Part shown: positions 43,930-55,739 of the stretch, piece after piece | Position numbering within the stretch: the first letter of the stretch is position 1 | How the letters are laid out: each line of letters starts with the position of its first letter | NCBI GenBank assembly: GCA_002281735.1 | Contig: NCGK01000003.1 | Coordinates: forward strand, 147,216 to 211,215 | Reading direction: 5' to 3' | DNA length: 64,000 nt | Source: Gammaproteobacteria bacterium 28-57-27 | Lineage (GTDB): Bacteria; Pseudomonadota; Gammaproteobacteria; Halothiobacillales; Halothiobacillaceae | Program-made: the position numbers and the translations under genes | Notes under the pieces: model-generated | What the model saw: only the letters and a program-made list of their open reading frames with translations | Databases searched by the model: none | Told to the model about the DNA's origin: nothing

Positions 43930-44585
43930 GCGTGCCAGTATTAACGATTGACGGCCCAAGTGGCTCGGGCAAAGGTACAGTCGCGCGCTTGTTGGCGCAG
44001 CGTTTGGGTTGGCATTTGCTGGATTCTGGCGCCTTGTATCGAATTGCCGCATTGGCCGCACAGCGTCGAGATGTTGATTTAAATGATGCTGCTGGGGTTG
44101 CCGAGCTTGCCGCGCATTTGAATGTACGTTTTGTCGGTGAGGATGAAACCTGCGTGTTGTTGGACGGTGAAGATGTTTCCCTGCTGATTCGCAGTGAACA
44201 GGCGGGCGAAGCGGCTTCTGTGGTCGCCGCACATCCTGTGGTACGTGATGCCTTGCTGGATTTTCAGCGACGCTTTGCCCAGGCACCTGGACTGGTGGCT
44301 GATGGACGAGACATGGGCACGGTGGTTTTTCCGGATGCTCAGGTGAAAATTTATTTGGATGCCAGTGCCGAAGTCCGTGGTGAAAGGCGTTATAAGCAGT
44401 TGAATGAAAAGGGACTTGGTGCTAACTTAGCGCAGATTATTCATGACATACGCCGTCGTGATGAGCGTGATATGCAGCGTCCGGTTGCCCCGCTCAAAGC
44501 GGCTGATGACGCGCATCGGATTGAAACGAGTTTTTTAACAGTGGAACAGGTTCTGACTGAGTGTCTCACCCTCATGGGTGTCTAA
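43926..44585 (+). CDS. cmk: Cytidylate kinase Cmk
   Basis: Cmk phosphorylates CMP and dCMP. The 219-residue kinase has the P-loop IDGPSGSGKGTVARLLA, LLDSGALYRIAAL, VADGRDMGTVVFPDA and the lid RRDERDMQRPVAPLK. A terminator hairpin follows before rpsA. Confidence 0.95.
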   Translation: MSVPVLTIDGPSGSGKGTVARLLAQRLGWHLLDSGALYRIAALAAQRRDVDLNDAAGVAELAAHLNVRFVGEDETCVLLDGEDVSLLIRSEQAGEAASVVAAHPVVRDALLDFQRRFAQAPGLVADGRDMGTVVFPDAQVKIYLDASAEVRGERRYKQLNEKGLGANLAQIIHDIRRRDERDMQRPVAPLKAADDAHRIETSFLTVEQVLTECLTLMGV

Positions 44586-44610
44586 GCTCTTTTGGTGTTG
44601 TATTCACGGC

Positions 44611-44641
44611 CCCGCGCACAGGTAGGTGCGCGGGTTTTTTT
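44611..44641 (+). terminator. Terminator between cmk and rpsA
   Basis: CCCGCGCAC-AGGTAG-GTGCGCGGG is followed by seven T residues, 25 bases past the cmk stop. The aromatic cluster transcript likely ends or is attenuated here, and rpsA is probably also read from its own promoter. Confidence 0.85.
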
Positions 44642-44701
44642 ATTTGACCCTGCGCACAAGGACGCTCACGCAGGCGAAACCCTGGAATCCCTTAACCCAT
44701 C

Positions 44702-46375
44702 ATGATTGAAAGTTTTGCCGAACTCTTTGAGGAAAGCCTCAAATCCACCCAAATGCAAACAGGCTCGATTGTTCAAGGAACAGTCGTTTCTGTAAGCTCT
44801 GATTTTGTCGTCGTTAACGTTGGTCTGAAAACGGAAGGTTCGATTCCTACCGAGCAATTCCGCGAAGACAATGGCGATTTACTTGTTCAAGTCGGCGACA
44901 TTATCGAGGTTGCTATTGATGCCCTCGAAGACGGATTTGGTGAAACCCGTCTTTCACGCGAAAAAGCCAAGAAGGCTCAAGCCTGGATCAAGCTCGACAA
45001 GGCCTTTGCTGACAATGCAATTATCGTTGGCCGTGTGAGTGGCAAGGTCAAAGGCGGCTTTACCGTGGATATCGGTGAAATTCGCGCCTTCCTGCCGGGC
45101 TCTTTGGTCGATGTGCGTCCTGTGCGTGACACCACCTTCATTGAAGGCAAGGATATTGAAGTCAAGCTGATCAAGCTGGATCAAAAGCGCAACAACGTGG
45201 TTGTGTCGCGTAAGGCCGTGGTTGAGCAAGAGTACAGCGCAGAGCGTGAAGCCTTGCTGGACGGCTTGGAAGAAGGCCAGATGGTTAAGGGCTTCGTGAA
45301 GAATTTGACCGATTACGGCGCATTCATTGACTTGGGCGGTATCGATGGTCTGTTGCACATTACCGATATGGCATGGAAACGTGTCAAGCACCCATCGGAA
45401 GTTGTGAACATCAACGACGAAATTGAAGTTCGCGTCTTGAAGTTCGACCGTGAGCGTAACCGCGTTTCCTTGGGTCTGAAGCAAACTGGTTCGGATCCCT
45501 GGTCGGATCTGGTGCGTCGCAAGCCCGTCGGTACCCGTGTATTCGGTAAAGTCAGCAATATCACCGACTACGGTTGCTTTGTTGAAATCGAAGACGGTAT
45601 CGAAGGTCTGGTGCACGTTTCCGAAATGGATTGGACCAACAAGAACGTCAACCCAGGCAAGATGGTTGCCATGGGTGATGAAGTTGAAGTCATGCTGTTG
45701 GATGTTGATGAAGAACGTCGCCGCATCTCCCTGGGCATGAAGCAGTGCAAAGTCAATCCTTGGGATGAGTACGCTGCGACCCACCAGAAGGGTGAGCGCG
45801 TGGTCGGTCAGGTCAAGTCAATCACTGACTTCGGTGTGTTTGTTGGACTGGAAGGTGGCATTGACGGCCTGATTCACCTGTCAGATATTTCCTGGAACGA
45901 GCCGGGCGAAGAAGCCGTGCGTCGCTTCAAGAAGGGTGATGAAGTTGAAGCCGTCATCATTGCGATTGACTCTGAGCGTGAGCGTATTTCTCTCGGCTTG
46001 AAGCAGCTCGATCATGATCCGTTCACTACTTTCGTAGCCGATCATCCGAAGGGCAGTATCGTGACCGGTACCGTGCTGGACGTGGATGCCAAGGGTGCCA
46101 CCATCCAGTTGGCAGATAGCGTTGAAGGCTATTTGCGCGCCTCGGATATTTCACGTGATCGCGTGGAAGATGCACGCAATCTGCTGAAAGTTGGCGATGA
46201 GGTTGAGGCCAAGTTTGTCGGCGTTGACCGTAAGAGCCGTGCGATTTCCTTGTCCATCAAGGCCAAGGATAGCCAGGAGGAAGCGGAAGTAATGAGCGAG
46301 TACAGCCGTTCTAACGCGCCGACGACTCCAACCTTGGGTGACCTGCTCAAGGAGCAAATGGGTCGTAGCGAGTAA
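44702..46375 (+). CDS. rpsA: 30S ribosomal protein S1
   Basis: S1 binds mRNA at the ribosome. The 557-residue protein contains six S1 RNA-binding repeats; clear starts include [60 protein letters not shown] and [20 protein letters not shown]. There is no good Shine-Dalgarno sequence before the ATG, which is known for rpsA, where translation is controlled by S1 itself. Confidence 0.97.
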   Translation: MIESFAELFEESLKSTQMQTGSIVQGTVVSVSSDFVVVNVGLKTEGSIPTEQFREDNGDLLVQVGDIIEVAIDALEDGFGETRLSREKAKKAQAWIKLDKAFADNAIIVGRVSGKVKGGFTVDIGEIRAFLPGSLVDVRPVRDTTFIEGKDIEVKLIKLDQKRNNVVVSRKAVVEQEYSAEREALLDGLEEGQMVKGFVKNLTDYGAFIDLGGIDGLLHITDMAWKRVKHPSEVVNINDEIEVRVLKFDRERNRVSLGLKQTGSDPWSDLVRRKPVGTRVFGKVSNITDYGCFVEIEDGIEGLVHVSEMDWTNKNVNPGKMVAMGDEVEVMLLDVDEERRRISLGMKQCKVNPWDEYAATHQKGERVVGQVKSITDFGVFVGLEGGIDGLIHLSDISWNEPGEEAVRRFKKGDEVEAVIIAIDSERERISLGLKQLDHDPFTTFVADHPKGSIVTGTVLDVDAKGATIQLADSVEGYLRASDISRDRVEDARNLLKVGDEVEAKFVGVDRKSRAISLSIKAKDSQEEAEVMSEYSRSNAPTTPTLGDLLKEQMGRSE

Positions 46376-46492
46376 TCAACGACTCGTGCCTCTGCCCCCA
46401 CTCGTTCCTGAAATGTGTGGTGGGTATGCGTTTTGGTGCGTCCAGCCCCGTGTTTGGGCGCATTTCTTCCCTTCACTCCAAGACTCCAGGAT

Positions 46493-46789
46493 ATGACCAA
46501 GTCTGAATTGATTGAGCTCCTTGCCCAAAAGCAAGAACATCTGCCTGCTCGGGATGTGGAACTCGCGGTCAAGACGATTCTTGAACTGATGAGCGACGCA
46601 TTGGCGACGGGAGAACGTGTTGAGGTACGCGGTTTTGGCAGTTTTACGCTGCATTTCCGTCAACCACGTCAGGGGCGTAATCCCAAAACAGGTGAGCAAG
46701 TGACCTTGCCGGGTCGGCATGTGCCACACTTCAAACCTGGAAAAGAGTTGCGTCTCATGGTTAATGGTGACGAAACAGATACGGCTTAA
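46493..46789 (+). CDS. ihfB: Integration host factor subunit beta
   Basis: IHF bends DNA in replication, recombination and transcription. The 98-residue protein has the HU/IHF fold, starting [14 protein letters not shown], with [20 protein letters not shown] and the tip motif [20 protein letters not shown]. The start at 46493 is set by homology; upstream in-frame codons are leader DNA. A terminator follows. rpsA-ihfB is a conserved pair. Confidence 0.96.
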   Translation: MTKSELIELLAQKQEHLPARDVELAVKTILELMSDALATGERVEVRGFGSFTLHFRQPRQGRNPKTGEQVTLPGRHVPHFKPGKELRLMVNGDETDTA

Positions 46790-46811
46790 TTAAGTCTGGT
46801 TTGTTGCGTTT

Positions 46812-46837
46812 AAGCCCCCATTCGGGGGCTTTTTTAT
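46812..46837 (+). terminator. Terminator after ihfB
   Basis: AAGCCCCCATTCGGGGGCTTTTTTA is a compact GC-rich hairpin with a T tail, 22 bases after the ihfB stop. Confidence 0.92.
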
Positions 46838-46934
46838 GCGATACGCGTTTTCCTGTCGTGGCCTAAACACGCTACGATTCTTTCAAATAAAACCTCGCAG
46901 TGACGAGCCAAGGCTAAACTCGGAGGCAAACCAA

Positions 46935-47246
46935 GTGATAAGTACGCAGCGTTGGCATGTCGAAAACCAAGATCACGCTTTAGTGATTGCAGGGGACATT
47001 ACACTGGCAACCATTAATCCAGTGCTGGCTAGGGTCACGAGCCTGACGCAAGCCAAGCCTGCTGAAAACGTGGATTTGAGCGGCCTGGGTCTGTGTGATA
47101 GCTCAGCGGTGGCGCTGGTGCTGGAGTTACGACGGTGTGGTGTAGTCAATGTACTGCATGCGCCTGCGGCCTTTTCCGCCATTGTGCAGGCTTGTCAACT
47201 GGGTGCGCTTTTTCCTGATTTAGCGCAAAATCGCACGGTTCCTTAG
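46935..47246 (+). CDS. mlaB: STAS-domain protein, MlaB-like
   Basis: MlaB is the small STAS subunit of the Mla phospholipid transporter at the inner membrane. The 103-residue protein has the STAS pattern ALVIAGDITLATINPVLARV, NVDLSGLGLCDSSAVALVLE with the conserved Asp-Ser-Ser, and a C-terminal helix. The GTG at 46935 is chosen because GGAGG lies eight bases upstream. It stands before murA as in other gammaproteobacteria, but mlaFEDC are not in front and the usual BolA-like gene between mlaB and murA is absent. Confidence 0.75.
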   Translation: MISTQRWHVENQDHALVIAGDITLATINPVLARVTSLTQAKPAENVDLSGLGLCDSSAVALVLELRRCGVVNVLHAPAAFSAIVQACQLGALFPDLAQNRTVP

Positions 47247-47325
47247 ATCTGCACTTTTAGACCTGTTTTTTTCTTGGGTCGGCCTCAGGCTGGCCTTGGA
47301 TTGGTGCAGCACGTAAACACAATGA

Positions 47326-48591
<1,266 letters not shown>

Positions 48592-48600
48592 GGAGCTGCG

Positions 48601-49239
48601 ATGACTGAAACACTGACCATCGGCCTGTCGAAAGGCCGCATTTACAAAGAAACTCTGCCGCTGTTGGCTGCGGCAGGCATCGTGCCGAGCGAAGACCCGG
48701 AAACCAGCCGCAAGCTGATTCTTGATACCAATGTGCCAGGCGTGCGCGTGGTGCTGCTACGCGCCTCGGATGTGCCAACTTATGTCGAATATGGCGCGGC
48801 GGATGTCGGCGTAGCGGGCAAGGATGTGTTGATGGAACACGGTGGCGATGGCCTTTATGAACCGCTGGATTTGCAGATTGCACGCTGCCGCCTGATGGTG
48901 GCGGGCAAGCCGGGTGTGCTCGAAGGTCGGCATCGTTTGCGCGTCGCCACCAAATATGTCGAGAGCGCCCGCGCACACTTCGCTCGCCAAGGCCGCCAGA
49001 TCGAGGTCATCAAGCTCTACGGCTCGATGGAGCTTGCACCGCTGGTTGGTTTGGGTGATTGCATTGTCGATGTGGTCGATACTGGCAATACCTTGCGCGC
49101 CAATGGCCTGGAACCGCTGGAGCATATCGCCGACATCAGCTCGCGTTTAATCGTGAATCGCACCGCCATGAAGATGAAATCAGCACGGTTGCGTGAGTTC
49201 ATTGACAAGATTCGTCATGCGGTTGAAACACGTAATTAA
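48601..49239 (+). CDS. hisG: ATP phosphoribosyltransferase HisG (short form)
   Basis: HisG makes the first committed step of histidine synthesis. The 212-residue protein shows [43 protein letters not shown] and [18 protein letters not shown]. It lacks the C-terminal regulatory domain, so it is the short form that needs a HisZ partner; no hisZ is in the window. Confidence 0.95.
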   Translation: MTETLTIGLSKGRIYKETLPLLAAAGIVPSEDPETSRKLILDTNVPGVRVVLLRASDVPTYVEYGAADVGVAGKDVLMEHGGDGLYEPLDLQIARCRLMVAGKPGVLEGRHRLRVATKYVESARAHFARQGRQIEVIKLYGSMELAPLVGLGDCIVDVVDTGNTLRANGLEPLEHIADISSRLIVNRTAMKMKSARLREFIDKIRHAVETRN

Positions 49240-49248
49240 TTTTTTCTT

Positions 49249-49398
49249 GCCACAGAGAACACAGAGGGCACAGAGATGATCTCTAGGTTGTGAAGCTTTA
49301 CTCCCTCTCCCGTAGGCAGGAAGGGTGAGAGGGAAGCAACACAGGCTCACGACTCATCATTCCAATCCCCCCTCCGTGTTCTCTGTGACCTCTGTGGC
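49249..49398. repeat. CCACAGAG...CTCTGTGG inverted-repeat element, copy 3
   Basis: GCCACAGAGAACACAGAG on the left and CTCTGTGACCTCTGTGGC on the right enclose a CCCTCTCCC/GAGAGGG hairpin (about 49302-49333). It fills the 172-base gap between hisG and hisD, and a nested repeat family inside another is notable. Confidence 0.7.
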
Positions 49399-49411
49399 TA
49401 AAAAATAAACT

Positions 49412-50710
49412 ATGAATATCCAAAGACTCTCGACTTTTGAAGCTGATTTTCAAACCCGCCTGAAGACCCTGCTGGAATGGGACGCGGCCTCCGACGACAA
49501 GGTCTTCGCCACCGTGCAGGGCATCCTGCGTGACGTGCGTGCGCGCGGCGATGCCGCCGTGCTGGAATACACCACGCGTTTCGATCATTACGCAGCCACT
49601 TCGATGGCCGAGCTGGAAGTTTCCACTGCACGCATGGATGAATCGCTGGCGCGCATCCCAGTTGCCCAACGCGAAGCACTGGAACAGGCCGCCGAGCGCA
49701 TTCGCCGCTATGCCGAGCGCCAAAAGCTCGAATCGTGGAGTTACCGCGAGCCTGATGGCACCTTGCTCGGGCAGCAAGTCACGCCGCTGGATCGCGTAGG
49801 TCTGTATGTGCCGGGCGGCAAGGCAGCCTATCCATCGTCCGTGCTGATGAACGCAATTCCGGCCAAGGTGGCGGGCGTGGCCGAACTGATCGTGGTGGTA
49901 CCCGCGCCGCATGGCGAATTGAATGATCTGGTGCTGGCCGCCTGCCGCATTGCCGGAGCCGACCGGGTGTTCACCATCGGTGGCGCACAGGCCGTGGCCG
50001 CGCTGGCCTACGGCACTCAGACCATCCCGCAAGTGGACAAAATCACCGGCCCCGGCAATATCTACGTCGCCACCGCCAAACGACTGGTGTTTGGCACGGT
50101 GGGGATCGACATGATTGCCGGGCCATCGGAAATTGTGGTGCTGTGTGACGGTCAGACCGACCCGGACTGGATTGCCATGGATTTGTTCTCGCAGGCCGAG
50201 CACGACGAACAGGCGCAATCCATCCTGATTTCCCCGGATGCCGCCTTCCTTGAAGCCGTGTCCGCAGCCTGCGACCGACTGGTTGAAGAAATGCCGCGCG
50301 GAGAAATTATCCGCGCCTCCATGGAAGGTCGGGGGGCACTGATTCATGTGCGTGATCTGGACGAAGCCGCTGAAGTCATTAACTTCATCGCCCCGGAACA
50401 TCTTGAGCTATCGCTCGACGATGCCGAAAGCTACGCAGGTAAGATTCGCCACGCAGGCGCGATTTTTATGGGACGCTACACCGCCGAAGCGCTGGGCGAC
50501 TACTGTGCCGGGCCGAATCATGTGTTGCCCACCTCGCGTACCGCACGTTTCTCCTCACCGCTGGGGGTGTATGACTTCCAGAAGCGTTCCAGCCTGATCG
50601 GCTGTTCGGCGCAGGGCGCGTCGGAGCTGGGCAAAATTGCCCGTGTGCTGGCGGAGGGTGAGGGGTTGTTTGCACACGCGGCATCGGCGGCATATCGGGT
50701 CAAGGATTGA
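49412..50710 (+). CDS. hisD: Histidinol dehydrogenase HisD
   Basis: HisD catalyses the last two oxidation steps to histidine. The 432-residue protein has [32 protein letters not shown], the [10 protein letters not shown] segment and the catalytic region AEHDEQAQS. The C-terminal FIAPEHLEL and [12 protein letters not shown] motifs include zinc-site residues. Length is normal. Confidence 0.96.
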   Translation: MNIQRLSTFEADFQTRLKTLLEWDAASDDKVFATVQGILRDVRARGDAAVLEYTTRFDHYAATSMAELEVSTARMDESLARIPVAQREALEQAAERIRRYAERQKLESWSYREPDGTLLGQQVTPLDRVGLYVPGGKAAYPSSVLMNAIPAKVAGVAELIVVVPAPHGELNDLVLAACRIAGADRVFTIGGAQAVAALAYGTQTIPQVDKITGPGNIYVATAKRLVFGTVGIDMIAGPSEIVVLCDGQTDPDWIAMDLFSQAEHDEQAQSILISPDAAFLEAVSAACDRLVEEMPRGEIIRASMEGRGALIHVRDLDEAAEVINFIAPEHLELSLDDAESYAGKIRHAGAIFMGRYTAEALGDYCAGPNHVLPTSRTARFSSPLGVYDFQKRSSLIGCSAQGASELGKIARVLAEGEGLFAHAASAAYRVKD

Positions 50711-50716
50711 TCTGCC

Positions 50717-51193
50717 ATGAAGGCGGGTATCTTGATCCAGAAGACGGAGCTCAAGGATGCGCCCGCTATAGCTGGCCTCGTTGGGCGATTGCTCAGCGAA
50801 ATTATGGATGCGACGGGCGTTCAATCGTTCAGTTTTGATCTAGAGGCTACGACAACTCGTTTGAGGCAGTTCATCGAGCGGGGCAAATATCACGTGCTTG
50901 CTGCATGGGATGGTGAGCAGTCGATAGGCTTTTTGAGCCTTTACGACAGTTATGCGCTTTACGCCGAGGGCGAGTTTGGCACGATTGCCGAGTTTTATGT
51001 TGCCCCGGCTTATCGTGGTCAAGGTCTGGGGCAGGGCTTGCTGAATGAAGCCAAAAAGTTTGGCCGAGAACGTGGGTGGATGCGGTTGGAAGTCACAACA
51101 CCACCGCTTCCTGAATATACGCGCACGCTGGCTTTCTACGAGCGGGAAGGTTTTGCAGTGGCCGGTGGTCGAAAAATGAAGGTGTTGTTATGA
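50717..51193 (+). CDS. GNAT-family N-acetyltransferase
   Basis: The 158-residue protein has a GNAT core: [20 protein letters not shown] with the acetyl-CoA loop (RGQGLG), then [20 protein letters not shown] and YEREGFAV. It lies six bases after hisD and overlaps the following hisC by four bases, so it is translated with the histidine genes. The substrate is unknown. Confidence 0.85.
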   Translation: MKAGILIQKTELKDAPAIAGLVGRLLSEIMDATGVQSFSFDLEATTTRLRQFIERGKYHVLAAWDGEQSIGFLSLYDSYALYAEGEFGTIAEFYVAPAYRGQGLGQGLLNEAKKFGRERGWMRLEVTTPPLPEYTRTLAFYEREGFAVAGGRKMKVLL

Positions 51194-52251
51194 GTCGTTT
51201 CTGGAGCCCCCTGGTATCCCGTCTTTCGCCCTATGTGCCGGGCGAGCAGCCGAAGATGACCAATTTGACCAAGCTGAATACTAATGAAAACCCCTACCCA
51301 CCTTCGCTGAAGGTGCTGAAGGCGATTCGCGCTGAAGTGGGCGATAACCTGCGCCTGTACCCTGACCCCGACTCCTTGGTCTTGAAACAGGCGATTGCGG
51401 CCTACCACGGCGTGCAGGTCGATCAGGTGTTCGTCGGCAATGGCTCAGACGAGGTGCTGGCGTTTGTTTTTCAGGCGTTGTTCAAACACGATGCGCCGCT
51501 GCTGTTCCCGGATGTGACCTACAGTTTTTACCCGGTGTATTGCGGGCTGTATGAAATCGACTATCAGACCGTGCCTTTGGCGGATGATTTTTCGATTAAG
51601 ATCAATGACTATCTGCGTCCGAACGGCGGCATTATTTTCCCCAATCCGAACGCACCCACAGGACGTTTGCTGGCTTTGGCTGAGATTGAACGCCTGCTGC
51701 AAGCCAATCTAGATTCAGTCGTCGTGGTGGATGAGGCGTATATCGACTTTGGCGGTGAAACGGCTATTTCCTTGGTCAATAGTTATCCCAATCTGCTGGT
51801 TACACATTCACTGTCCAAGTCGCGAGCCTTGGCGGGGTTGCGGGTGGGTTTTGCGGTGGGGCATCCAGATTTGATCGAAGCGCTGACTCGGGTTAAGGAT
51901 AGCTTCAACTCCTACCCGCTCGACCGACTGGCGCAGGCCGGCGCGGTGGCGGCATTTGCTGATGAATCCTACTTTCAGAAAACCCGTCACGCAGTGATGG
52001 ACAGCCGTGAGGCGCTGGTGCAAAGCATGCGCGCGCTGGGTTTCGAGGTCATTCCCTCGGCAGCCAATTTCATTTTTGCGCGCCATCCTGCGCATGATGC
52101 AGCGGCGCTGGCCGCCGGGTTGCGCGAATTCGGCGTGATCGTGCGTCACTTCAACAAACCGCGTATTGAGCAATACCTGCGCATCACCATTGGCACGCCG
52201 CAGCAAAATAACACCTTGCTTGAAGCCCTGAACAAGGTGCTGCCCGCATGA
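51190..52251 (+). CDS. hisC: Histidinol-phosphate aminotransferase HisC (copy 2)
   Basis: The 353-residue enzyme shows [44 protein letters not shown], the [14 protein letters not shown] segment and the PLP lysine in [18 protein letters not shown]. It stands with hisG and hisD, so it is likely the true histidine-pathway enzyme, with copy 1 serving aromatic amino acids. It overlaps panC by four bases. Confidence 0.94.
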   Translation: MSRFWSPLVSRLSPYVPGEQPKMTNLTKLNTNENPYPPSLKVLKAIRAEVGDNLRLYPDPDSLVLKQAIAAYHGVQVDQVFVGNGSDEVLAFVFQALFKHDAPLLFPDVTYSFYPVYCGLYEIDYQTVPLADDFSIKINDYLRPNGGIIFPNPNAPTGRLLALAEIERLLQANLDSVVVVDEAYIDFGGETAISLVNSYPNLLVTHSLSKSRALAGLRVGFAVGHPDLIEALTRVKDSFNSYPLDRLAQAGAVAAFADESYFQKTRHAVMDSREALVQSMRALGFEVIPSAANFIFARHPAHDAAALAAGLREFGVIVRHFNKPRIEQYLRITIGTPQQNNTLLEALNKVLPA

Positions 52252-53120
52252 TGCAGCGCGCCAGTGACGGCGCCGAACTGCGCGCCATCGTGCGCAGCTT
52301 ACGCGCACATGGGGCAGGGCGGGTGGCCTTTGTACCCACCATGGGCGCGCTGCATGACGGCCATCTCGCCTTGGTCAAAACAGCGCGTGAGCACGCGGAC
52401 GCGGTGGTGGTGAGCATTTTTGTCAACCCGCTGCAATTTGGAGCGGGCGAAGACTTCAGCCGCTACCCGCGTCAGATTGAGCGTGACGCCGCTTTGCTGG
52501 AATCGATTGGTGCAGATCTATTGTTCCTGCCCAACGTGGCCAGCCTGTTTCCGCACGGACAAGAGGCGCAGTCGCGGGTTGAAGTGCCCGTATTGTCGGA
52601 TATTTTGTGCGGCGCCTCACGCCCCGGCCATTTTGTCGGCGTGACCACCATTGTCAGCAAGCTGTTTAACCTGGTGCAGGCCGACCTTGCCGTGTTCGGC
52701 GAAAAAGACTTTCAACAACTTGCCATCATCCGGCGCATGGTGGCGGATTTGAATTTTCCGCTGGAAATCATCGGCCAGCCCACCACACGCGAAACCGACG
52801 GGCTGGCGATGAGTTCGCGCAATGCTTATTTGAGTGACGACGAACGCCAACGCGCCCCCGCGCTGTATGCAACGCTCAGGCTGATGGCGGAGCAACTTCG
52901 GCAACGCCATCACATGGGACGCAGCGATATTGAGCGTCTGGAAGCCGAAGGGCGTGCCGCGCTTTTAGTGTCTGGATTTATGCCGGATTATGTCGCCATT
53001 CGTCGGGCGGATGATCTGAGTGAACCGGATGAGGGAGTGGGAGACGAAAACCTGGTGATCCTGGCCGCTGCCCGCCTTGGACAGACTCGCCTGATTGACA
53101 ATATTCGGGTATCCACATGA
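52248..53120 (+). CDS. panC: Pantothenate synthetase PanC
   Basis: PanC joins pantoate and beta-alanine. The 290-residue ATP-dependent ligase has [15 protein letters not shown] with the HxGH motif, [27 protein letters not shown] and the KMSKS-like [12 protein letters not shown]. panB and panD are not adjacent. Either of two adjacent ATG codons could be the start. Confidence 0.95.
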   Translation: MMQRASDGAELRAIVRSLRAHGAGRVAFVPTMGALHDGHLALVKTAREHADAVVVSIFVNPLQFGAGEDFSRYPRQIERDAALLESIGADLLFLPNVASLFPHGQEAQSRVEVPVLSDILCGASRPGHFVGVTTIVSKLFNLVQADLAVFGEKDFQQLAIIRRMVADLNFPLEIIGQPTTRETDGLAMSSRNAYLSDDERQRAPALYATLRLMAEQLRQRHHMGRSDIERLEAEGRAALLVSGFMPDYVAIRRADDLSEPDEGVGDENLVILAAARLGQTRLIDNIRVST

Positions 53121-53371
53121 CATTGGTCGAAGTGGTTGGCGCGGTCGCGGCGTTTTTCACCACCTTGGCTTTTGTGCCGCAAGTGATCCAGACATGGAAA
53201 AGCAAACACGCCCGCGACCTCTCGCTGGGCATGTTTTCCATGTTTACCACAGGCGTGGTGTTGTGGTTGATTTATGGGCTGCTGATTGGTTCGTGGCCGA
53301 TCATTATTGCCAATACCGTCACAGCAGGGCTGGCCGGGACGATTTTGTATTTCAAACTGCGGTTTGGATGA
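53117..53371 (+). CDS. SemiSWEET sugar transporter (MtN3/saliva PQ-loop)
   Basis: The 84-residue membrane protein has three helices and the PQ-loop motif FVPQVIQTWKSKHARDLSL; bacterial SemiSWEETs dimerise to make a sugar channel. It overlaps panC by four bases. Its last codons (GLAGTILYFKLRFG) lie in a stretch that is duplicated in diverged form 114 bases downstream. Confidence 0.88.
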   Translation: MTLVEVVGAVAAFFTTLAFVPQVIQTWKSKHARDLSLGMFSMFTTGVVLWLIYGLLIGSWPIIIANTVTAGLAGTILYFKLRFG

Positions 53372-53554
53372 GTTTTTTAGTCACAGAGAGCACAGAGCTT
53401 ACCGAGAGGTAGGGTGCGCCGTGCGCACCGATGTTCTACCGGGCTGGCCGGGACGATACTGCATTTCAAGCTGCGGTTTGGGTGATTTTTTTAGCCACAG
53501 AGAACACAGAGGACACAGAGTTAATCCATGCGGTAGGGTGCGCCGTGCGCACCG
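53327..53554 (+). repeat. Diverged tandem duplication covering the SemiSWEET 3' end
   Basis: Copy 1 starts at 53327 and copy 2 at 53441 (GGGCTGGCCGGGACGAT in both). Each contains the gene's last 14 codons, a T run, a CACAGAG repeat and a GTAGGGTGCGCCGTGCGCAC arm. Copies differ by scattered substitutions and an insertion, so the event is old. The 3' portion of copy 2 is intact coding sequence but has no start. Confidence 0.7.
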
Positions 53555-53661
53555 ATGAGCTAAACGGTGCGCGTGGCGCACCCTACGCCCTCATTCTTTC
53601 AGGATGTTCAAAGGACAGGCTATACCGGATTTATCTCTGTGCTCTCCGTGTCCTCTGTGGC
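53494..53661. repeat. CCACAGAG...CTCTGTGG element, copy 4, with a nested GTAGGGTGCGC palindrome
   Basis: GCCACAGAGAACACAGAGGA on the left and CTCTGTGGC on the right enclose a 54-base palindrome (53533-53586) made of 21-base arms with one mismatch, of the family also seen at 34077-34130. It occupies the gap between the convergent SemiSWEET and hslU genes; no gene is seen here. Confidence 0.7.
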
Positions 53662-53669
53662 TAACTTAC

Positions 53670-55022
53670 TCAAAGAATATAACGACTTAAATCCTCACTC
53701 TTGGCGAGTACGCCGAGTTTCTCGTCCACATCGCTCGCATCCAGACGAATCGTCTCGCCGCTGCGCGTGGGTGCGTCGAACGCGAGGTTTTCCAGCAGGC
53801 GCTCGACCACGGTGTGCAAACGACGCGCACCGATGTTTTCGGTACTGGCATTCACTTCAAAAGCGATTTCAGCCAAGCGGCGAATGGCGGTCGCGGTAAA
53901 TTCAAGATTCACCCCCTCGGTCGCCAGTAGCGCTTGATATTGCTTAATCAGCGCGGCATCCGGTTCGGTCAGAATGCGCACGAAATCATCGGCGCTCAGC
54001 GCACTGAGTTCGACGCGGATCGGAAGGCGGCCTTGCAGTTCGGGAATTAAATCCGAAGGGCGCGAGACGTGGAATGCGCCCGAGGTGATAAACAGGATGT
54101 GATCGGTGTTAATCATGCCAATCTTGGTAGTGACCGTGCTGCCTTCAATCAGCGGCAACAGGTCGCGCTGCACACCTTCACGTGAGACATCGCTCCCGCT
54201 GTATTCACCCTTGCGACAAATTTTGTCGATCTCGTCGATAAAGACGATGCCGCGCTGTTCAACCAGCTGGATGGCTTCGAGTTTGAGTTCGTCATCATTC
54301 ACCCGACGCGCCGCTTCGTCTTCGGTCAGCACGCGCAAAGCCTCATCCACGCGCATTTTCTTGCGCTGGGTTTTGCCCGTCCCCATATTCTGAAACATGC
54401 CCTTGAGCTGGCTGGCCATGTCCTCCATGCCGGGCGGAGCAAAAATCTCCATGCCGGGGCGTGCCGCGTCGAGCTCGACTTCAATTTCCTTGTCATCCAG
54501 GCTGCCATCACGCAGTTTTTGGCGGAATTTCTCGCGTGTATTGCCGTAAGCCTTCTCGGTATGGCTGTCTTGCTCCCATGCGCCGGTTTCCTGTCCCAGC
54601 GTGCGTGGCGGGGGCAGGAGCGCATCCAAAATCCGCTCTTCAGCCGCTTCAGCCGCCTTGTCACGTACCTTGGCCTGCGCGCTGACGCGCAGCATTTTCA
54701 TGCCGACTTCAGCCAGATCGCGGATGATGCTTTCCACATCGCGCCCAACATAGCCCACTTCGGTGAATTTGGTGGCTTCGATTTTCAGGAACGGTGCTTC
54801 GGCCAGTTTGGCCAAACGGCGGGCGATTTCGGTTTTGCCTACGCCGGTCGGGCCAATCATCAGGATGTTCTTGGGCGTGATTTCCGTGCGCATCGGCTCG
54901 GCCACGTTCTGGCGACGCCAGCGGTTGCGCAGGGCAATGGCGACGGCGCGCTTGGCATCGGCCTGGCCGACGATGTGTTTGTCCAGTTCGGCAACGATTT
55001 CGGCAGGGGTGAGTGTGGTCAT
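53670..55022 (-). CDS. hslU: ATP-dependent protease ATPase subunit HslU
   Basis: HslU unfolds substrates for the HslV protease. The 450-residue AAA+ protein has [20 protein letters not shown], Walker A ([17 protein letters not shown]) with [17 protein letters not shown], the I domain, Walker B ([11 protein letters not shown]) and the C-terminal tail SEDLSRYIL that docks into HslV. It follows hslV by ten bases. Confidence 0.97.
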   Translation of the reverse strand: MTTLTPAEIVAELDKHIVGQADAKRAVAIALRNRWRRQNVAEPMRTEITPKNILMIGPTGVGKTEIARRLAKLAEAPFLKIEATKFTEVGYVGRDVESIIRDLAEVGMKMLRVSAQAKVRDKAAEAAEERILDALLPPPRTLGQETGAWEQDSHTEKAYGNTREKFRQKLRDGSLDDKEIEVELDAARPGMEIFAPPGMEDMASQLKGMFQNMGTGKTQRKKMRVDEALRVLTEDEAARRVNDDELKLEAIQLVEQRGIVFIDEIDKICRKGEYSGSDVSREGVQRDLLPLIEGSTVTTKIGMINTDHILFITSGAFHVSRPSDLIPELQGRLPIRVELSALSADDFVRILTEPDAALIKQYQALLATEGVNLEFTATAIRRLAEIAFEVNASTENIGARRLHTVVERLLENLAFDAPTRSGETIRLDASDVDEKLGVLAKSEDLSRYIL

Positions 55023-55032
55023 GGGGGTATCT

Positions 55033-55578
55033 CTATTTATTCTCGCCTAAGGCTTCAATAGTGAAATTGCGGTTGGTGTACACGCAGGTTTCCGCCGCAA
55101 TCCCTAGCGAGGCTTCGACGATTTCGCGGGCGCTCAGAGATGAATGTTGCAGCAGGGCGCGTGCGGATGATTGGGCATAGGCGCCGCCGGAGCCGATGGC
55201 GAGCAGGTCGTGTTCGGGTTCGAGCACATCGCCCAGGCCGGAGAGGGTGAGCATGGATTCACGGTCGGCCACGATCAGCATGGCTTCCAGACGGCGCATG
55301 GCACGGTCGGTGCGCCAGTCTTTCGCCAGTTCGACCGCAGAGCGCAGCAGATTGCCGCCATGTTTGACCAATTTGTCTTCAAAACGCTCGAACAGGGTGA
55401 AGGCATCGGCGGTTGCGCCAGCGAATCCGGCAATCACACGGCCTTCGTACAGGCGGCGTACCTTGCGTGCATTGCCTTTGACGATGGTCGCACCGAGCGA
55501 AACTTGACCGTCGCCGCCGATGACTGTTTCGCCGTTACGTCGCACGCAGAGGATGGTGGTGCCGTGGTAGCTTTCCAT
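55033..55578 (-). CDS. hslV: ATP-dependent protease peptidase subunit HslV
   Basis: HslV is the proteasome-like peptidase of the HslUV complex. The 181-residue protein begins [16 protein letters not shown]; removal of the first six residues would expose catalytic Thr7. It continues [20 protein letters not shown] and [19 protein letters not shown] sequence that fits a heat-shock promoter lies upstream. Confidence 0.96.
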   Translation of the reverse strand: MESYHGTTILCVRRNGETVIGGDGQVSLGATIVKGNARKVRRLYEGRVIAGFAGATADAFTLFERFEDKLVKHGGNLLRSAVELAKDWRTDRAMRRLEAMLIVADRESMLTLSGLGDVLEPEHDLLAIGSGGAYAQSSARALLQHSSLSAREIVEASLGIAAETCVYTNRNFTIEALGENK

Positions 55579-55614
55579 GTGTTTTTAGCCTTGTTGTGGG
55601 GTCATTGCGCTTCA

Positions 55615-55642
55615 TTTTGGGGTTTGTTTGCCAGCTTGCAAG
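55615..55642 (-). promoter_or_regulatory. Probable sigma-32 promoter of hslVU
   Basis: On the minus strand CTTGCA, 14 bases, then CCCCAAAA fits the sigma-32 pattern CTTGAA-N11-16-CCCCATNT. It lies 37 bases upstream of the hslV start. hslVU belongs to the RpoH regulon in E. coli. Confidence 0.55.
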
Positions 55643-55739
55643 GCTATTCGATGAAAAGCATGGATTATTGCGCATCTGTCGAGGCGCGATGCTTGGTCGG
55701 CGCGGTATCATGCAGCGATTGTATTTTGTGGAATAGTCT

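Noticed and set aside
44702..46375. Repeated segments in rpsA as a DNA repeat or duplication.
   Set aside because: These are the normal six S1 domains of the ribosomal protein.
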